Below are positions 54,287 through 63,248 of a DNA stretch of 64,000 bases, in pieces. The translations under genes were made by a program, and so were the position numbers. How positions within the stretch are numbered: position 1 is the stretch's first letter; the number at the start of each line of letters is the position of its first letter. The stretch is from Halobacillus sp. Nhm2S1. Its GTDB lineage: Bacteria > Bacillota > Bacilli > Bacillales > Halobacillaceae. The stretch is taken from assembly GCF_019599545.1 (NCBI RefSeq), contig NZ_JAIEZV010000002.1:992001-1056000 (forward strand), read 5' to 3'. The notes beneath the pieces are model-generated. The model searched no databases. It had not been told where the DNA came from and saw only the letters and a list, made by a program, of their open reading frames with translations.

Positions 54287-54547
54287 ATGGATCTACAACA
54301 AAACTACAAAGCAGGAGATATCGTGTACGTGATTTATAGGAATCCTCACACGTATGATGTTGCCAATGTGCAAGAAGCTGCTGTTGTTAACAATCCTGAA
54401 CAACCAGGAGAATTGGCCTTATTTTTGTATGAAACTTATTTTCCGCTGGATGAAAACATCGCCATATATGCATCCGAAGGAGAAGCGGAACGAGCGTATT
54501 ATGATGCCTTTGGTGGAGGAGTAGAATCGGAGGGTGAACTGTGGTAA
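54287..54547 (+). CDS. splA: SplA, transcriptional regulator of spore photoproduct lyase
   Basis: 86 residues, matching SplA in length and TRAP-like pattern (GDIVYVIYRNPHTYDVANVQEAAVVNNPE). In B. subtilis SplA is a negative regulator of splAB. Its end overlaps splB by 7 bases. Confidence 0.9.
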   Translation: MDLQQNYKAGDIVYVIYRNPHTYDVANVQEAAVVNNPEQPGELALFLYETYFPLDENIAIYASEGEAERAYYDAFGGGVESEGELW

Positions 54548-55569
54548 AACCTTTCATGCCAGAACTTGTCTATATCGAGCCAAGAGCTCTTGAATACCCG
54601 TTGGGCCGTGAATTAAAGGAAAAATTTGAAGGTTTGGGAATTGAAATCCGAGAAACCACCTCACACAACCAAGTCCGTAATTTACCAGGCGAAAATGATT
54701 TTCAAAAATACCGGATGGCAAAATCTACACTTGTCGTAGGTGTCAGAAAAACGCTCAAATTTGATACATCGAAACCTTCGGCTGAATATGCCATTCCCCT
54801 CGCTACAGGATGCATGGGGCATTGCCACTACTGTTACTTGCAAACGACAATGGGGAGCAAACCATACATCCGTACGTATGTGAATGTCGATGAAGTCTTT
54901 GATGCGGCTGAACAATACATGAAGGAGCGTGCCCCGGAGGAGACCCGCTTTGAAGCGTCCTGTACTTCGGATATCGTTGGTGTCGATCACTTGACACACT
55001 CGTTGAAGCGGGCCATTGAATACTTTGGAGAATCTGAGCATGGTAGACTTCGTTTTGTAACAAAGTTCGCCCATGTCGACCATCTGCTTGATGCTAAACA
55101 CAATGGACGGACAAGGTTTCGCTTCAGCATGAATGCTGATTATGTGATTAAATACTTAGAACCAGGCACATCACGTTTAGACGAACGCATTGAGGCGGCC
55201 GCTAAAGTAGCAAAAGCTGGATATCCGCTTGGATTCATCATTGCACCGATCTATTTGTATGAGGATTGGAAAGAAGGGTACCGTATTCTTTTTGAGAAAC
55301 TTCAGGACAAATTGCCGGACTATGCGACAAAGGATTTAACCTTTGAATTGATTCAGCACCGCTTCACAAAACCCGCCAAGCGTGTCATACAAAAGAACTA
55401 TCCAATGACAAAGCTCGAAATGGATGAAGAAAAACGTAAATACAAGTGGGGGAAATACGGGATTGGTAAGTACGTCTATCAAAAGGATGAACAAGAAGAA
55501 ATGAAGAGTGTCCTTGGTGGATACATCAATCAATACTTCCCTGAAGCAAGCCTTGAATATTTCACGTGA
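54541..55569 (+). CDS. splB: Spore photoproduct lyase (radical SAM)
   Basis: 342 residues, the same length as the B. subtilis enzyme. Radical SAM cluster Cys91, Cys95, Cys98 (CMGHCHYC) and the hydrogen-donor Cys141 (EASCTSD) are all present. It reverses the UV lesion 5-thyminyl-5,6-dihydrothymine during germination. GTG start at 54541, coupled to splA. The stop codon falls inside a parS-like palindrome. Confidence 0.97.
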   Translation: MVKPFMPELVYIEPRALEYPLGRELKEKFEGLGIEIRETTSHNQVRNLPGENDFQKYRMAKSTLVVGVRKTLKFDTSKPSAEYAIPLATGCMGHCHYCYLQTTMGSKPYIRTYVNVDEVFDAAEQYMKERAPEETRFEASCTSDIVGVDHLTHSLKRAIEYFGESEHGRLRFVTKFAHVDHLLDAKHNGRTRFRFSMNADYVIKYLEPGTSRLDERIEAAAKVAKAGYPLGFIIAPIYLYEDWKEGYRILFEKLQDKLPDYATKDLTFELIQHRFTKPAKRVIQKNYPMTKLEMDEEKRKYKWGKYGIGKYVYQKDEQEEMKSVLGGYINQYFPEASLEYFT

Positions 55570-55573
55570 AACT
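55558..55573. other. parS-like site 4
   Basis: TATTTCACGTGAAACT, 14 of 16 matches; the core TTTCACGTGAAA is perfect. It contains the splB stop codon. Confidence 0.6.
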
Positions 55574-55576
55574 ACA

Positions 55577-55597
55577 ACTCAGAGCCCCGCTCTGAGT
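55577..55597 (+). terminator. Terminator after splB
   Basis: ACTCAGAGC-CCC-GCTCTGAGT followed by TTT. Confidence 0.85.
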
Positions 55598-55740
55598 TTT
55601 CCATTTCCGAGAATAGCTCAACTCTGTTTCAAGATCTATGCCATACACATAACATTGTTTAATTTGGGAGTGTGTTTTTCCATTGGAATATTTTCAGAGC
55701 AGACCACAAACAATAGAGGGAGATGAGAAGGAGGATTCGT

Positions 55741-56214
55741 ATGGCATTTACCGTGTTTTTCGTATGCGCCTGGTTGATTGTCAGCATTTTCACCATCATA
55801 CCTAAGCGACTAACCATCATAGAGAATTCATTCATTTTCTTAACCACAAGTGTCATCAGTATTAACTGGACATGGATCATTAATGAAGAGTTAAAATATG
55901 TAAAAATAACAGAAGATCCTACGAATTATGCTGGTTTTTTATTTTTTCGAAGTGTAATCATCCCCACCCTGCTAATGGTTCAGTTGAATATATACAGTGC
56001 TTCATCGTCGACTATGAAAAAAGGGTTGGTCATCGCCGCTTCTGTCCTTTGCTTACTTTTGCTCACCATCTTGTCCAGGGTCCTCGAAGTTTCCACGTAC
56101 AAAGATTGGAGCCTGGTTTTTGATGTCGTTTACTATGTGTTCCTCCACTTTATAAGCATCGGTGTGTGGAGACTAATTCGGAAATCAACGCACAATGAGG
56201 TGAAACACTCGTGA
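55741..56214 (+). CDS. Unknown four-helix membrane protein, first of a pair
   Basis: 157 residues from ATG 55741, which has GAAGGAGG seven bases upstream (frame opens at 55723). Helices at about 3-22, 30-48, 67-85, 92-112 and 120-148; a charged segment in between (NEELKYVKITEDPTNYAG). I do not recognise it. It overlaps the next gene by 4 bases (GTGA), so the two are a unit. Nearby sporulation genes hint at a spore role, but this is weak. Confidence 0.7.
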   Translation: MAFTVFFVCAWLIVSIFTIIPKRLTIIENSFIFLTTSVISINWTWIINEELKYVKITEDPTNYAGFLFFRSVIIPTLLMVQLNIYSASSSTMKKGLVIAASVLCLLLLTILSRVLEVSTYKDWSLVFDVVYYVFLHFISIGVWRLIRKSTHNEVKHS

Positions 56215-56714
56215 ACTTCCTTTGGGAAACCTTCGATAAAAATGAAATCTCCATCTTGATTCTCATGACTATTGCCTATGCCTTCTTTTTTGTGCTCCCC
56301 TTTAAATTCAAACGGGAGATCACATGGCTTTTAATGATGCTCGGATTTACGATTGGCGTTTTCTTTGACTTTACAATTGGTGGAGGTCTGATTGATTTTT
56401 TCACGCTGAATGATACGAATAACTATGAGTTATTCGACTTCTGCTATTACTTGATTTTCGCACCATTCAGTTATTTTTTCATTTACTTTTATGACATGTT
56501 CAACATCCATAAGAAGACGTTTATTTTCTATATCCTCCTATGGGTCATCGTCGGCGTCAGTATGCAGTGGGCGTTTACAAAACTGGGAATTGTGGAGTTC
56601 CAAAACGGCTATAAAATCCCATTTTCCTTTGCTGTCTTCTTAACGACCCAGACGTTTACCGCTCTCTATTTTGAACTCATTCAATCACGCTATCGTGTCC
56701 TAAAAAAAAGCTGA
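56211..56714 (+). CDS. Unknown membrane protein, second of a pair
   Basis: 167 residues, GTG start. Five helices, rich in Phe and Tyr (FAPFSYFFIYFYDMF). No recognised domain; it loosely recalls small bacillar membrane proteins of the CBO0543 type. Translationally coupled to the preceding gene and closed by a terminator. Confidence 0.7.
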   Translation: MNFLWETFDKNEISILILMTIAYAFFFVLPFKFKREITWLLMMLGFTIGVFFDFTIGGGLIDFFTLNDTNNYELFDFCYYLIFAPFSYFFIYFYDMFNIHKKTFIFYILLWVIVGVSMQWAFTKLGIVEFQNGYKIPFSFAVFLTTQTFTALYFELIQSRYRVLKKS

Positions 56715-56736
56715 ATCCATCCCTTTCTTTAATGCA

Positions 56737-56765
56737 AAAGGTCATCCTTGAATAGGATGACCTTT
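56737..56765. terminator. Bidirectional terminator
   Basis: AAAGGTCATCCT-TGAAT-AGGATGACCTTT between converging genes. Confidence 0.9.
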
Positions 56766-56789
56766 CTTCTTTGATTTGCTCTTTTCGTG

Positions 56790-57872
56790 CTAGGAGAAAA
56801 TTCCGTACTCGGTAATCTGCACATCCACTATTACATTCACTTCTAAATCAGCATAATGACCCTGCCACTTGGTAAGATCAAAATCTTTTCTTCTCGTCTT
56901 TGTGAAATTACCAATCCCCAACGGGTCAATCCCTTTCTCTTTGAATAACGAAATGAGTTCGGCCGTTTCTTTGTTGAAGTATTCGACGAATTTATCTTCC
57001 ATTTCCTTTGCTAATTGAGGGGAAGCATTACGATCAACGCCTGCCATTTCATTCACTTCGGCTTTTAAACTAATTTTAATATCAAATGTTGGATTGTCCA
57101 TTGGCCCTGATATATTGTAATCGACTTTTGAACCGATATTATCCATCATGATTGTCCCTCCCTCAAATGGGAGGTCCTGCATCCCTCTTGTGAAATTCTC
57201 CTTCAGCATTTTAAATGTGAAGATCTTTGTATCCGGTACCTCAGCGACTAGCATCCCTTTTTTAAAAAATGCGACACCAGAAAGTTCGACAAATGATTCC
57301 CGCTTTTTAAGCATGGGTAAGAATGGGTCCATTCCTTCTGCATAGTATGCATACAAAAAATCATGCAGGCTTGTAGAGGGAAAGTTATGTCTTGTATTAT
57401 TTTCTATAAGTCCCTGCAAATGTTTAGAGGTCGTTTCATCCTGGGTGAATCCACTCTCAATTAATTCTCTGGAAGAACCTTCGACAATCCCTAAAAACAT
57501 ATTTCTACTTAGGCGAGGGTCCCGGCTGAGTACATCAACAATATCCCCTAAGTCGGTTTCAGCCAGTTCTTTGCTGTATAACGTTACGGCAAGCTTCCCG
57601 ATGGAAATTGGTTTTGAAGATTGTTTTTGTATCTCTACTTCTACATCTTTGGTCGAATCGGCATCGACCGTTAAGTAAAGTTCAGAGGCGGCCTGCTTAT
57701 CTTCACTTTTCCCGTATTGCGGAATGGATACCGTTCCTTGGATGCGTTCGTCCTCTCCTACATCGTAACCGACAATTTGGACGATCGCGTTTTCTTCCAC
57801 ACTTTTACTTGGCAAACACCCCGTTAAAAGCAGCACAGACAATAATATAAGAAAAGTTTTTTTTATTTTCAT
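56790..57872 (-). CDS. Ger(x)C-family germination lipoprotein
   Basis: 360 residues. Signal peptide with lipobox LLLTGC, Cys19. Family pattern of GerAC/GerBC (IVQIVGYDVGEDE, FKEKGIDPLGIGNFTKTRRKDF). C subunit of a spore germinant receptor, anchored in the spore inner membrane. Third gene of the operon; overlaps the B gene by 4 bases. Confidence 0.93.
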   Translation of the reverse strand: MKIKKTFLILLSVLLLTGCLPSKSVEENAIVQIVGYDVGEDERIQGTVSIPQYGKSEDKQAASELYLTVDADSTKDVEVEIQKQSSKPISIGKLAVTLYSKELAETDLGDIVDVLSRDPRLSRNMFLGIVEGSSRELIESGFTQDETTSKHLQGLIENNTRHNFPSTSLHDFLYAYYAEGMDPFLPMLKKRESFVELSGVAFFKKGMLVAEVPDTKIFTFKMLKENFTRGMQDLPFEGGTIMMDNIGSKVDYNISGPMDNPTFDIKISLKAEVNEMAGVDRNASPQLAKEMEDKFVEYFNKETAELISLFKEKGIDPLGIGNFTKTRRKDFDLTKWQGHYADLEVNVIVDVQITEYGIFS

Positions 57873-58981
57873 GACCTTTTCCTCACTTTATCTGAAATCA
57901 TCTTCAACACCAGTAAAACAGGAATATACATTAAAACATACGTCCCGAGTTGTCCGGATAAGTTATTGACCATATCAATCACAGGTCGCCCATCTAAAAG
58001 GACCGCCGGGAAATAAAGGGCGATGCAGAAAGTGATGACCACATACTTCTGCTTAATCTTGAATACACGTTTAGGGATTCTTGTCGCTCCCCATAACCCA
58101 AGGCAGATATTCGGGAGAATAACATAAAGCCACATAGCGATCCCTACAAATTCAAACCGTTCAATAAAAGGAAACTCAACGATTTTCCATGCTGAAATCG
58201 TTCCCCATACCACTTGTTTCAATTGTTCTTCACTATAATAGACAAAAGTAACAAGAACACTAATCAAATAAAGCATGGTCGTATAAAATATTCCGAAATG
58301 CGCCCATTTCTTAGACTTTTCCGGTTGTTTGATAAAGGGGTAATAGATCAGCAGAAATTCTAAACCTATAAAGCTTAGAATGCTTTGTTTTGTAGCTCCT
58401 AGGATATCCGTTAAATCGTGACTGATCATAGGATAAATATTCATGGTATGCCCCGCCTCTACAGGGAAGAATTTCAGCAGTAAAATAGGCAATCCAATGA
58501 TGACACTGATTAAACAAATTCCTGTGATCACACGGAACCCGCCACTCACCAAGTAGTACACCAGCCATATAAGTACAAAAGCAAACACCCAGACTTGAAG
58601 ACCTGGAAACACCCAAACCTTGATGACCTCTATGAACGTGATAATAACTGTAAACGCAAGCAGAGTATAATAAGCACAAAATAGGAGGCTTAATAACCCC
58701 CCTATGTACTTCCCGAAAATACTATTATGAATCTGGACAATATCTCCTCCACCGTTTTGGAGAAGACGATACATCATCCAGAGAATGATGTGCAGAATCC
58801 CACCAGCAATCAACACGGAAATCCATGCATCAAAACCAGCTTTTTCGACTAAATATTTTTCAAATCCTAGGATCCCGACCCCTACCTGCATACTATGGAT
58901 CAAAAAGAATACATAGGCCGGTGTCACCAAGTAATTTTCAGGTATATTCAAGCCCTGAGTATTGTTCAACTTATTCATCAA
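57869..58981 (-). CDS. GerB-family spore germination permease
   Basis: 370 residues, about ten membrane helices, APC-superfamily fold of the B subunit of germinant receptors (start NIPENYLVTPAYVFFLIHSMQVGVGILG). It likely binds the germinant. Overlaps the A gene by 11 bases. Confidence 0.94.
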   Translation of the reverse strand: MMNKLNNTQGLNIPENYLVTPAYVFFLIHSMQVGVGILGFEKYLVEKAGFDAWISVLIAGGILHIILWMMYRLLQNGGGDIVQIHNSIFGKYIGGLLSLLFCAYYTLLAFTVIITFIEVIKVWVFPGLQVWVFAFVLIWLVYYLVSGGFRVITGICLISVIIGLPILLLKFFPVEAGHTMNIYPMISHDLTDILGATKQSILSFIGLEFLLIYYPFIKQPEKSKKWAHFGIFYTTMLYLISVLVTFVYYSEEQLKQVVWGTISAWKIVEFPFIERFEFVGIAMWLYVILPNICLGLWGATRIPKRVFKIKQKYVVITFCIALYFPAVLLDGRPVIDMVNNLSGQLGTYVLMYIPVLLVLKMISDKVRKRS

Positions 58982-60482
58982 TATCCCTCTTTGCGTTCAC
59001 ACGTGATTGATTCATTCGTTGAGGATCTTCCGTCCTCATGAGAACAGGTCGTTCCGTCTGCTTATTGAAAGGCAGACGAATAAAGGCATCTTTCAAATCT
59101 TTGATTCTAAGCGGATATAGTGGTTCGAAGAAAGGACGACCGATGGATTGCAATTTAATGAGATGGCCGATGAAATAAACCATGCACATGGAAACTCCGA
59201 TTAAACCCCAGAGCTGTGCGCCAATGAGGAAAGGAAAACGAATTAAGCGGATCGTATTACCGATTTGATAAATAGGCGTCGTAAAGGAAGCAAGGGCACT
59301 TAGAGCTACGATAATCAACAACACATTACTCGTAAGTCCTGCGTCTACTGCTGCTGTTCCAATAACGATACCTCCTACGATACCAATCGTTTGACCGATC
59401 TTCGTCGGAAGTCTGGCTCCAGCTTCTCGTAACAATTCAATCGTCAATTCCAGAACAATCACTTCCAATATCGGTGGAAACGGAATATCCGAACGGGAAG
59501 ACACGATGGTCGCCATTAGAGCTGCCGGAATCATTTCGTGATGATACGTTAGGACAGCTACATATAAAGGTGTACTTAAAACAGAAAAGATGACAGCAAA
59601 TAAACGAATCAAACGAAACGCAGTCGCTAAGTGCCAGGGAAGAAAATAATCATCCGAGGCACCAAAAAATTCAACGACCGTTGTCGGACATGTAAGAGCA
59701 TGAGGAGATCCATCAATGAGAATGGCTACTTTCCCCTCAACCAGGTTGGAAACGACACGATCGGGCCTCTCTGTATCCAACAATTGAGGGAAAGGCGAAT
59801 TGGAATTATCAGCTATGATTTGAGTGATAAATGAACTGTCCGTCAACTGATCAACTTCTATTCCTTTCAATCTCTGTTGAACCGTATCCACATTGTCCTG
59901 ATTGACAATTCCATCAATATAGATGACGGCGACTCGTGTTTTTGTCACCTTACCAACGTTCATTTCTTTTATCGTTAACTGAGGTAAAGGGAGGCGTTTC
60001 CGTATAAGGTTGATGTTCGTATTCATTGTCTCAACGAACGCCTCTTTCGGCCCTACCACACTAAATTCCACTTCAGGTATGCTGACGTTTCTCGATTCCA
60101 AGGAAATGGCAGGGACGAGCACCACTTCTTCATCCTTTTCGTGCAATTGAATCATAATGTACCCATACATGACTTTTTCTTCTATGAGATCGAGCTTAGA
60201 TGTAACCCGAACGTTTTCCACTGGAATACTTTCCTGCATGTCGCGCAAGGTAGGCAAGGACTTTTGATTTAACGTACTTAATACACTTCGATTTAAAACT
60301 TGTGAATCACACATGGTTTTCAAATACGATATGGTGCACCTTGTACTTCCACTTAAATTGTAGTGGACGAAATCCTCGGATTCTTGCATAGCTTGAATAA
60401 ATTCAGAAAGAGTGCCGTTCTGCTTCTTTTTTTCCTGTTGTTGTGGCTGCTGCTGTTTTTCTTTCCGCTTCCATTTCCACAT
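58971..60482 (-). CDS. GerA-family spore germination protein, A subunit
   Basis: 503 residues. A charged N-terminus with Gln/Lys runs (KRKEKQQQPQQQEKKKQ), a soluble domain, and four to five helices in the C-terminal half (DGSPHALTCPTTVVEFFGASDDY, PFPPILEVIVLELTIELLREAG, GIVGGIVIG). With the next two genes it forms a germinant receptor. Which germinant is unknown. Confidence 0.95.
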   Translation of the reverse strand: MWKWKRKEKQQQPQQQEKKKQNGTLSEFIQAMQESEDFVHYNLSGSTRCTISYLKTMCDSQVLNRSVLSTLNQKSLPTLRDMQESIPVENVRVTSKLDLIEEKVMYGYIMIQLHEKDEEVVLVPAISLESRNVSIPEVEFSVVGPKEAFVETMNTNINLIRKRLPLPQLTIKEMNVGKVTKTRVAVIYIDGIVNQDNVDTVQQRLKGIEVDQLTDSSFITQIIADNSNSPFPQLLDTERPDRVVSNLVEGKVAILIDGSPHALTCPTTVVEFFGASDDYFLPWHLATAFRLIRLFAVIFSVLSTPLYVAVLTYHHEMIPAALMATIVSSRSDIPFPPILEVIVLELTIELLREAGARLPTKIGQTIGIVGGIVIGTAAVDAGLTSNVLLIIVALSALASFTTPIYQIGNTIRLIRFPFLIGAQLWGLIGVSMCMVYFIGHLIKLQSIGRPFFEPLYPLRIKDLKDAFIRLPFNKQTERPVLMRTEDPQRMNQSRVNAKRDIDE

Positions 60483-60586
60483 AACGAACTCCTTATTTGT
60501 CGATCTGACTTCTTTTTCCTATCATCTTCTTTTCGTAATAATTTATACCCGAACGGAAAGTATAAAAGAGACAAGGAGGGCGGACC

Positions 60587-60817
60587 ATGCTTTACGCTTA
60601 TCTATCTCCCTTATGCATCGTTGCGTTCATATTTATATCAACCGTGTTCGTCATCGACTGGTTAGCAAAATTATTGATCTACATTTTCCTGGTGAACTTT
60701 ATTTGTCTGCCCGGTTATCTGTTGTACAAAGAAGAAGTGAAAGAGAGTAAATTAGCGCCGCCACCATCATCACAGGAGGGAAACCAATATGTCCCAAAAA
60801 ACACTGACAGCCAATGA
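60587..60817 (+). CDS. Small membrane protein upstream of DUF3231 gene
   Basis: 76 residues, ATG 60587 with AAGGAGGG nine bases upstream. Two hydrophobic segments (about 3-23 and 27-46) and a soluble Pro/Ser/Gln-rich tail. Its last 29 bases overlap the next gene, so translation is coupled. It is divergent from the ger operon. No family recognised. Confidence 0.72.
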   Translation: MLYAYLSPLCIVAFIFISTVFVIDWLAKLLIYIFLVNFICLPGYLLYKEEVKESKLAPPPSSQEGNQYVPKNTDSQ

Positions 60818-61775
60818 AATCGGGCTATTGTGGACACAATATATTCAGAACAGTATGGCCATCCCTGTTTTGGAACATTTTGAATTGACTCACAGGGATG
60901 AAGAGATCCAACCGTTGATTAAGCTGGCAAAAGAGATTGCGGAACAAGGAGTGAATGACTGCGGTCGTTTCTTTGAGGATGCAAATCTTCCCGTTCCCAA
61001 CGGCTATTCCATGGATGACCTGAACCCGAATGCGCCCAAGCTGTTTACAGATCCATTCATGTTGACCTTTCTCGAGCATATGGGACAGGCGGGGCTTACT
61101 TCGGACGGATTCTCTTTAGGTGCCTCTTCCAGAGAGGATGTCCGGAACTTTTTCAGTGAACGCATTCGCAAGCAAGACCAACTTTTCCACGAGTGTGTAA
61201 ACACCGGACTTGAGAAAGGGATTTATACAAGACCTCCTCAAATCGCCATTGATAAAGAAACGGAATACATTGAATCAAAAAATTATTACCACCCTTTCAG
61301 CAAGCGATCCTTGAATGCGATGGAAATCACTCACTTGTATGAAAATATTAAAAATAACACCATCGGAGAAGTGTTATGTCAGGGTTTTGCTCAGACAAGT
61401 AAAAACAAAACGGTCAAAGAGTATATGAAGCATGGGAAAAAGATGTCAATCAAACACCGGAAAATCTTCTCAAGTCTCTTGGATCAATCCGGAATCATGA
61501 CCCCTATGGTGTCTGCGAATTTTTTGACCACCCGTACGGACCCTGTCTTTTCTGATCGAATTATGATGTATTTGATCAGTGTTCTTGCGTCATCCGGGCA
61601 GGGAAATTATGCGACCAGTTCAGCTGTCAGCCTGCGGTACGATATCGTGTTCTCTTATCAGAAATTGATTTTAGAGACAGCAATCTATGCCAAAGATGGT
61701 CTGGATATCATGATCCACAATGGATGGTTTGAAGAACCCCCTCAAGCTCCAGACAGAGAGAAACTCATCCAATAA
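60789..61775 (+). CDS. DUF3231 protein
   Basis: 328 residues, ATG with CAGGAGGG upstream. Two similar all-helical halves (about 1-160 and 165-320; NEIGLLWTQYIQNSMAIPVLEHF and MEITHLYENIKNNTIGEVLCQGF), a ferritin-like layout typical of DUF3231, which is common in spore-forming Bacilli. Some members are linked to spore coat or stress; role unknown. Confidence 0.87.
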   Translation: MSQKTLTANEIGLLWTQYIQNSMAIPVLEHFELTHRDEEIQPLIKLAKEIAEQGVNDCGRFFEDANLPVPNGYSMDDLNPNAPKLFTDPFMLTFLEHMGQAGLTSDGFSLGASSREDVRNFFSERIRKQDQLFHECVNTGLEKGIYTRPPQIAIDKETEYIESKNYYHPFSKRSLNAMEITHLYENIKNNTIGEVLCQGFAQTSKNKTVKEYMKHGKKMSIKHRKIFSSLLDQSGIMTPMVSANFLTTRTDPVFSDRIMMYLISVLASSGQGNYATSSAVSLRYDIVFSYQKLILETAIYAKDGLDIMIHNGWFEEPPQAPDREKLIQ

Positions 61776-61798
61776 TTTTTAGCGGAAGAGGAATCGAT

Positions 61799-62266
61799 AT
61801 GAAAGAAAAACGACTGGAAATTTTATTATGGAGCATTGCTTTTCCGGGATTCGGCCAGCTATTGAATGGACATCTCATCAAAGGACTCGCCTTCATCCTT
61901 TTAGAAGTGATTCTCAATGTGAACAGCTCCTTTAACATGGCCATTGTCCATAGCTTTCATGGGAATATTGAAAAAGCCATTGAAGTGACGGACTATCAAT
62001 GGCTGATGTTTTACCCTTGTGTGTATATGTTCGCTGTCTGGGATGCGTACCGTGAGGCAGATGGGGAATGTGCCCCCTATTCTTTCGTGCCTTTTGCTTT
62101 TTGCGCCTACTCCGTGACCATCGGGCTGATCTATTCTCCTCTATTTAAGGTAGGCGGGATTTTGATTGGGCCGGTCTGGCTTCCCATCCTATTCTTGCTG
62201 CCCGGTATCATCATTGGACTTTTCGTAAGGTCATTATTATTACGCTCTTCCGAAACCCCCTCATAG
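61799..62266 (+). CDS. Membrane protein of TM2/DUF5683-like type
   Basis: 155 residues. Begins with the PGFGQLLNGHLIKGLAFILLE motif seen in small TM2-like membrane proteins, followed by three to four more helices. It lies 23 bases after the DUF3231 gene, likely the same transcript. Function unknown. Confidence 0.75.
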   Translation: MKEKRLEILLWSIAFPGFGQLLNGHLIKGLAFILLEVILNVNSSFNMAIVHSFHGNIEKAIEVTDYQWLMFYPCVYMFAVWDAYREADGECAPYSFVPFAFCAYSVTIGLIYSPLFKVGGILIGPVWLPILFLLPGIIIGLFVRSLLLRSSETPS

Positions 62267-62284
62267 ATCCCGCCATGAAGGGGT
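62255..62284 (+). terminator. Terminator overlapping the stop region
   Basis: ACCCCCTCAT / ATGAAGGGGT (one mismatch), followed by TTTTG. Confidence 0.72.
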
Positions 62285-62360
62285 TTTTGTTATGTTTGTT
62301 TGATTTTTCCCAAATGGTGGAATGACATCAAACAAGCATAATTAGAGGAGGACTTCACAT

Positions 62361-63230
62361 ATGAATCGAGAACAGCGACAGAAAAAAGGTCAACCTGGCC
62401 AAGAACAATCCATACAGCCAGGAATAGAGGAAAAAATGAACCCCCTTCCCCTGCAGGCAGATGAAGATTACACGAGTGGTAATAAATTAGTTGGAAAAGT
62501 AGCCCTCATTACAGGCGGTGACAGTGGCATCGGAAGATCTGTGGCCATCGGCTATGCAAAAGAAGGCGCCGATGTTGCTATTTCTTACTTAGAAGAACAT
62601 GAAGATGCCGAATACACGAAGAAAAAAGTGGAAGAGGAAGGACGCCGCGCCATCTTAATTCCTGGAGACGTCGGAGATGAGGAGATATGCAAAACTGCTG
62701 TGGAGCGTACAGTGACCGAGCTTGGTCAATTGGACATTCTCGTCAATAACGCGGCTGAACAACACCCGACGGATGATTTGTTGAACATTTCCACAGAGCA
62801 ATTGGAAAGCACGTTCCGGACAAATATTTTTTCCATGTTCCATTTAACGAAAGCAGCGATCCCTCACTTAAAAAGGGGAAGCGCTATTATCAATACAGCG
62901 TCGGTCAATCCGTATGTAGGAAACCCTGAACTTGTTGATTACACAGCGACAAAAGGAGCCGTCGTTGCCTTTACCCGCTCCATGGCCAAGCAGTTGGTAA
63001 ACAAAGGGATACGTGTCAACGGCATTGCCCCAGGGCCGATTTGGACCCCTCTTATTCCAGCTACGTTTCCAGAAGATAAAGTCGAAGAGTTCGGGACAAA
63101 CACACCAATGGGACGACCAGGACAGCCGGTGGAGCACGTGGGAAGTTACGTGTTGCTCGCCTCCGCTGATTCCACCTACATGACAGGCCAGTTCATCCAT
63201 ATTAACGGTGGTATGTTTACATCCAGCTGA
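62361..63230 (+). CDS. General-stress SDR oxidoreductase (YhxC/YdaD-like)
   Basis: 289 residues. A 40-residue Gln-rich extension (REQRQKKGQPGQEQSIQPG) precedes the SDR core: TGGDSGIG (51-58), NNAAEQHP (129-136), Ser181, Tyr194, Lys198. The extension and core are typical of the YhdF/YdaD/YhxC group of Bacillus stress proteins. A weak sigma-B-like pair (GTTTGA, 14 bases, TGGAAT near 62310-62335) precedes it; I do not rely on it. Substrate unknown. Confidence 0.9.
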   Translation: MNREQRQKKGQPGQEQSIQPGIEEKMNPLPLQADEDYTSGNKLVGKVALITGGDSGIGRSVAIGYAKEGADVAISYLEEHEDAEYTKKKVEEEGRRAILIPGDVGDEEICKTAVERTVTELGQLDILVNNAAEQHPTDDLLNISTEQLESTFRTNIFSMFHLTKAAIPHLKRGSAIINTASVNPYVGNPELVDYTATKGAVVAFTRSMAKQLVNKGIRVNGIAPGPIWTPLIPATFPEDKVEEFGTNTPMGRPGQPVEHVGSYVLLASADSTYMTGQFIHINGGMFTSS

Positions 63231-63248
63231 TCGAAAGGAACGAAACAG

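Noticed and set aside
62300-62340. Sigma-B promoter before the SDR gene
   Set aside because: GTTTGA and TGGAAT give only a partial match to GTTTAA-N14-GGGTAT; not strong enough to list as a feature.
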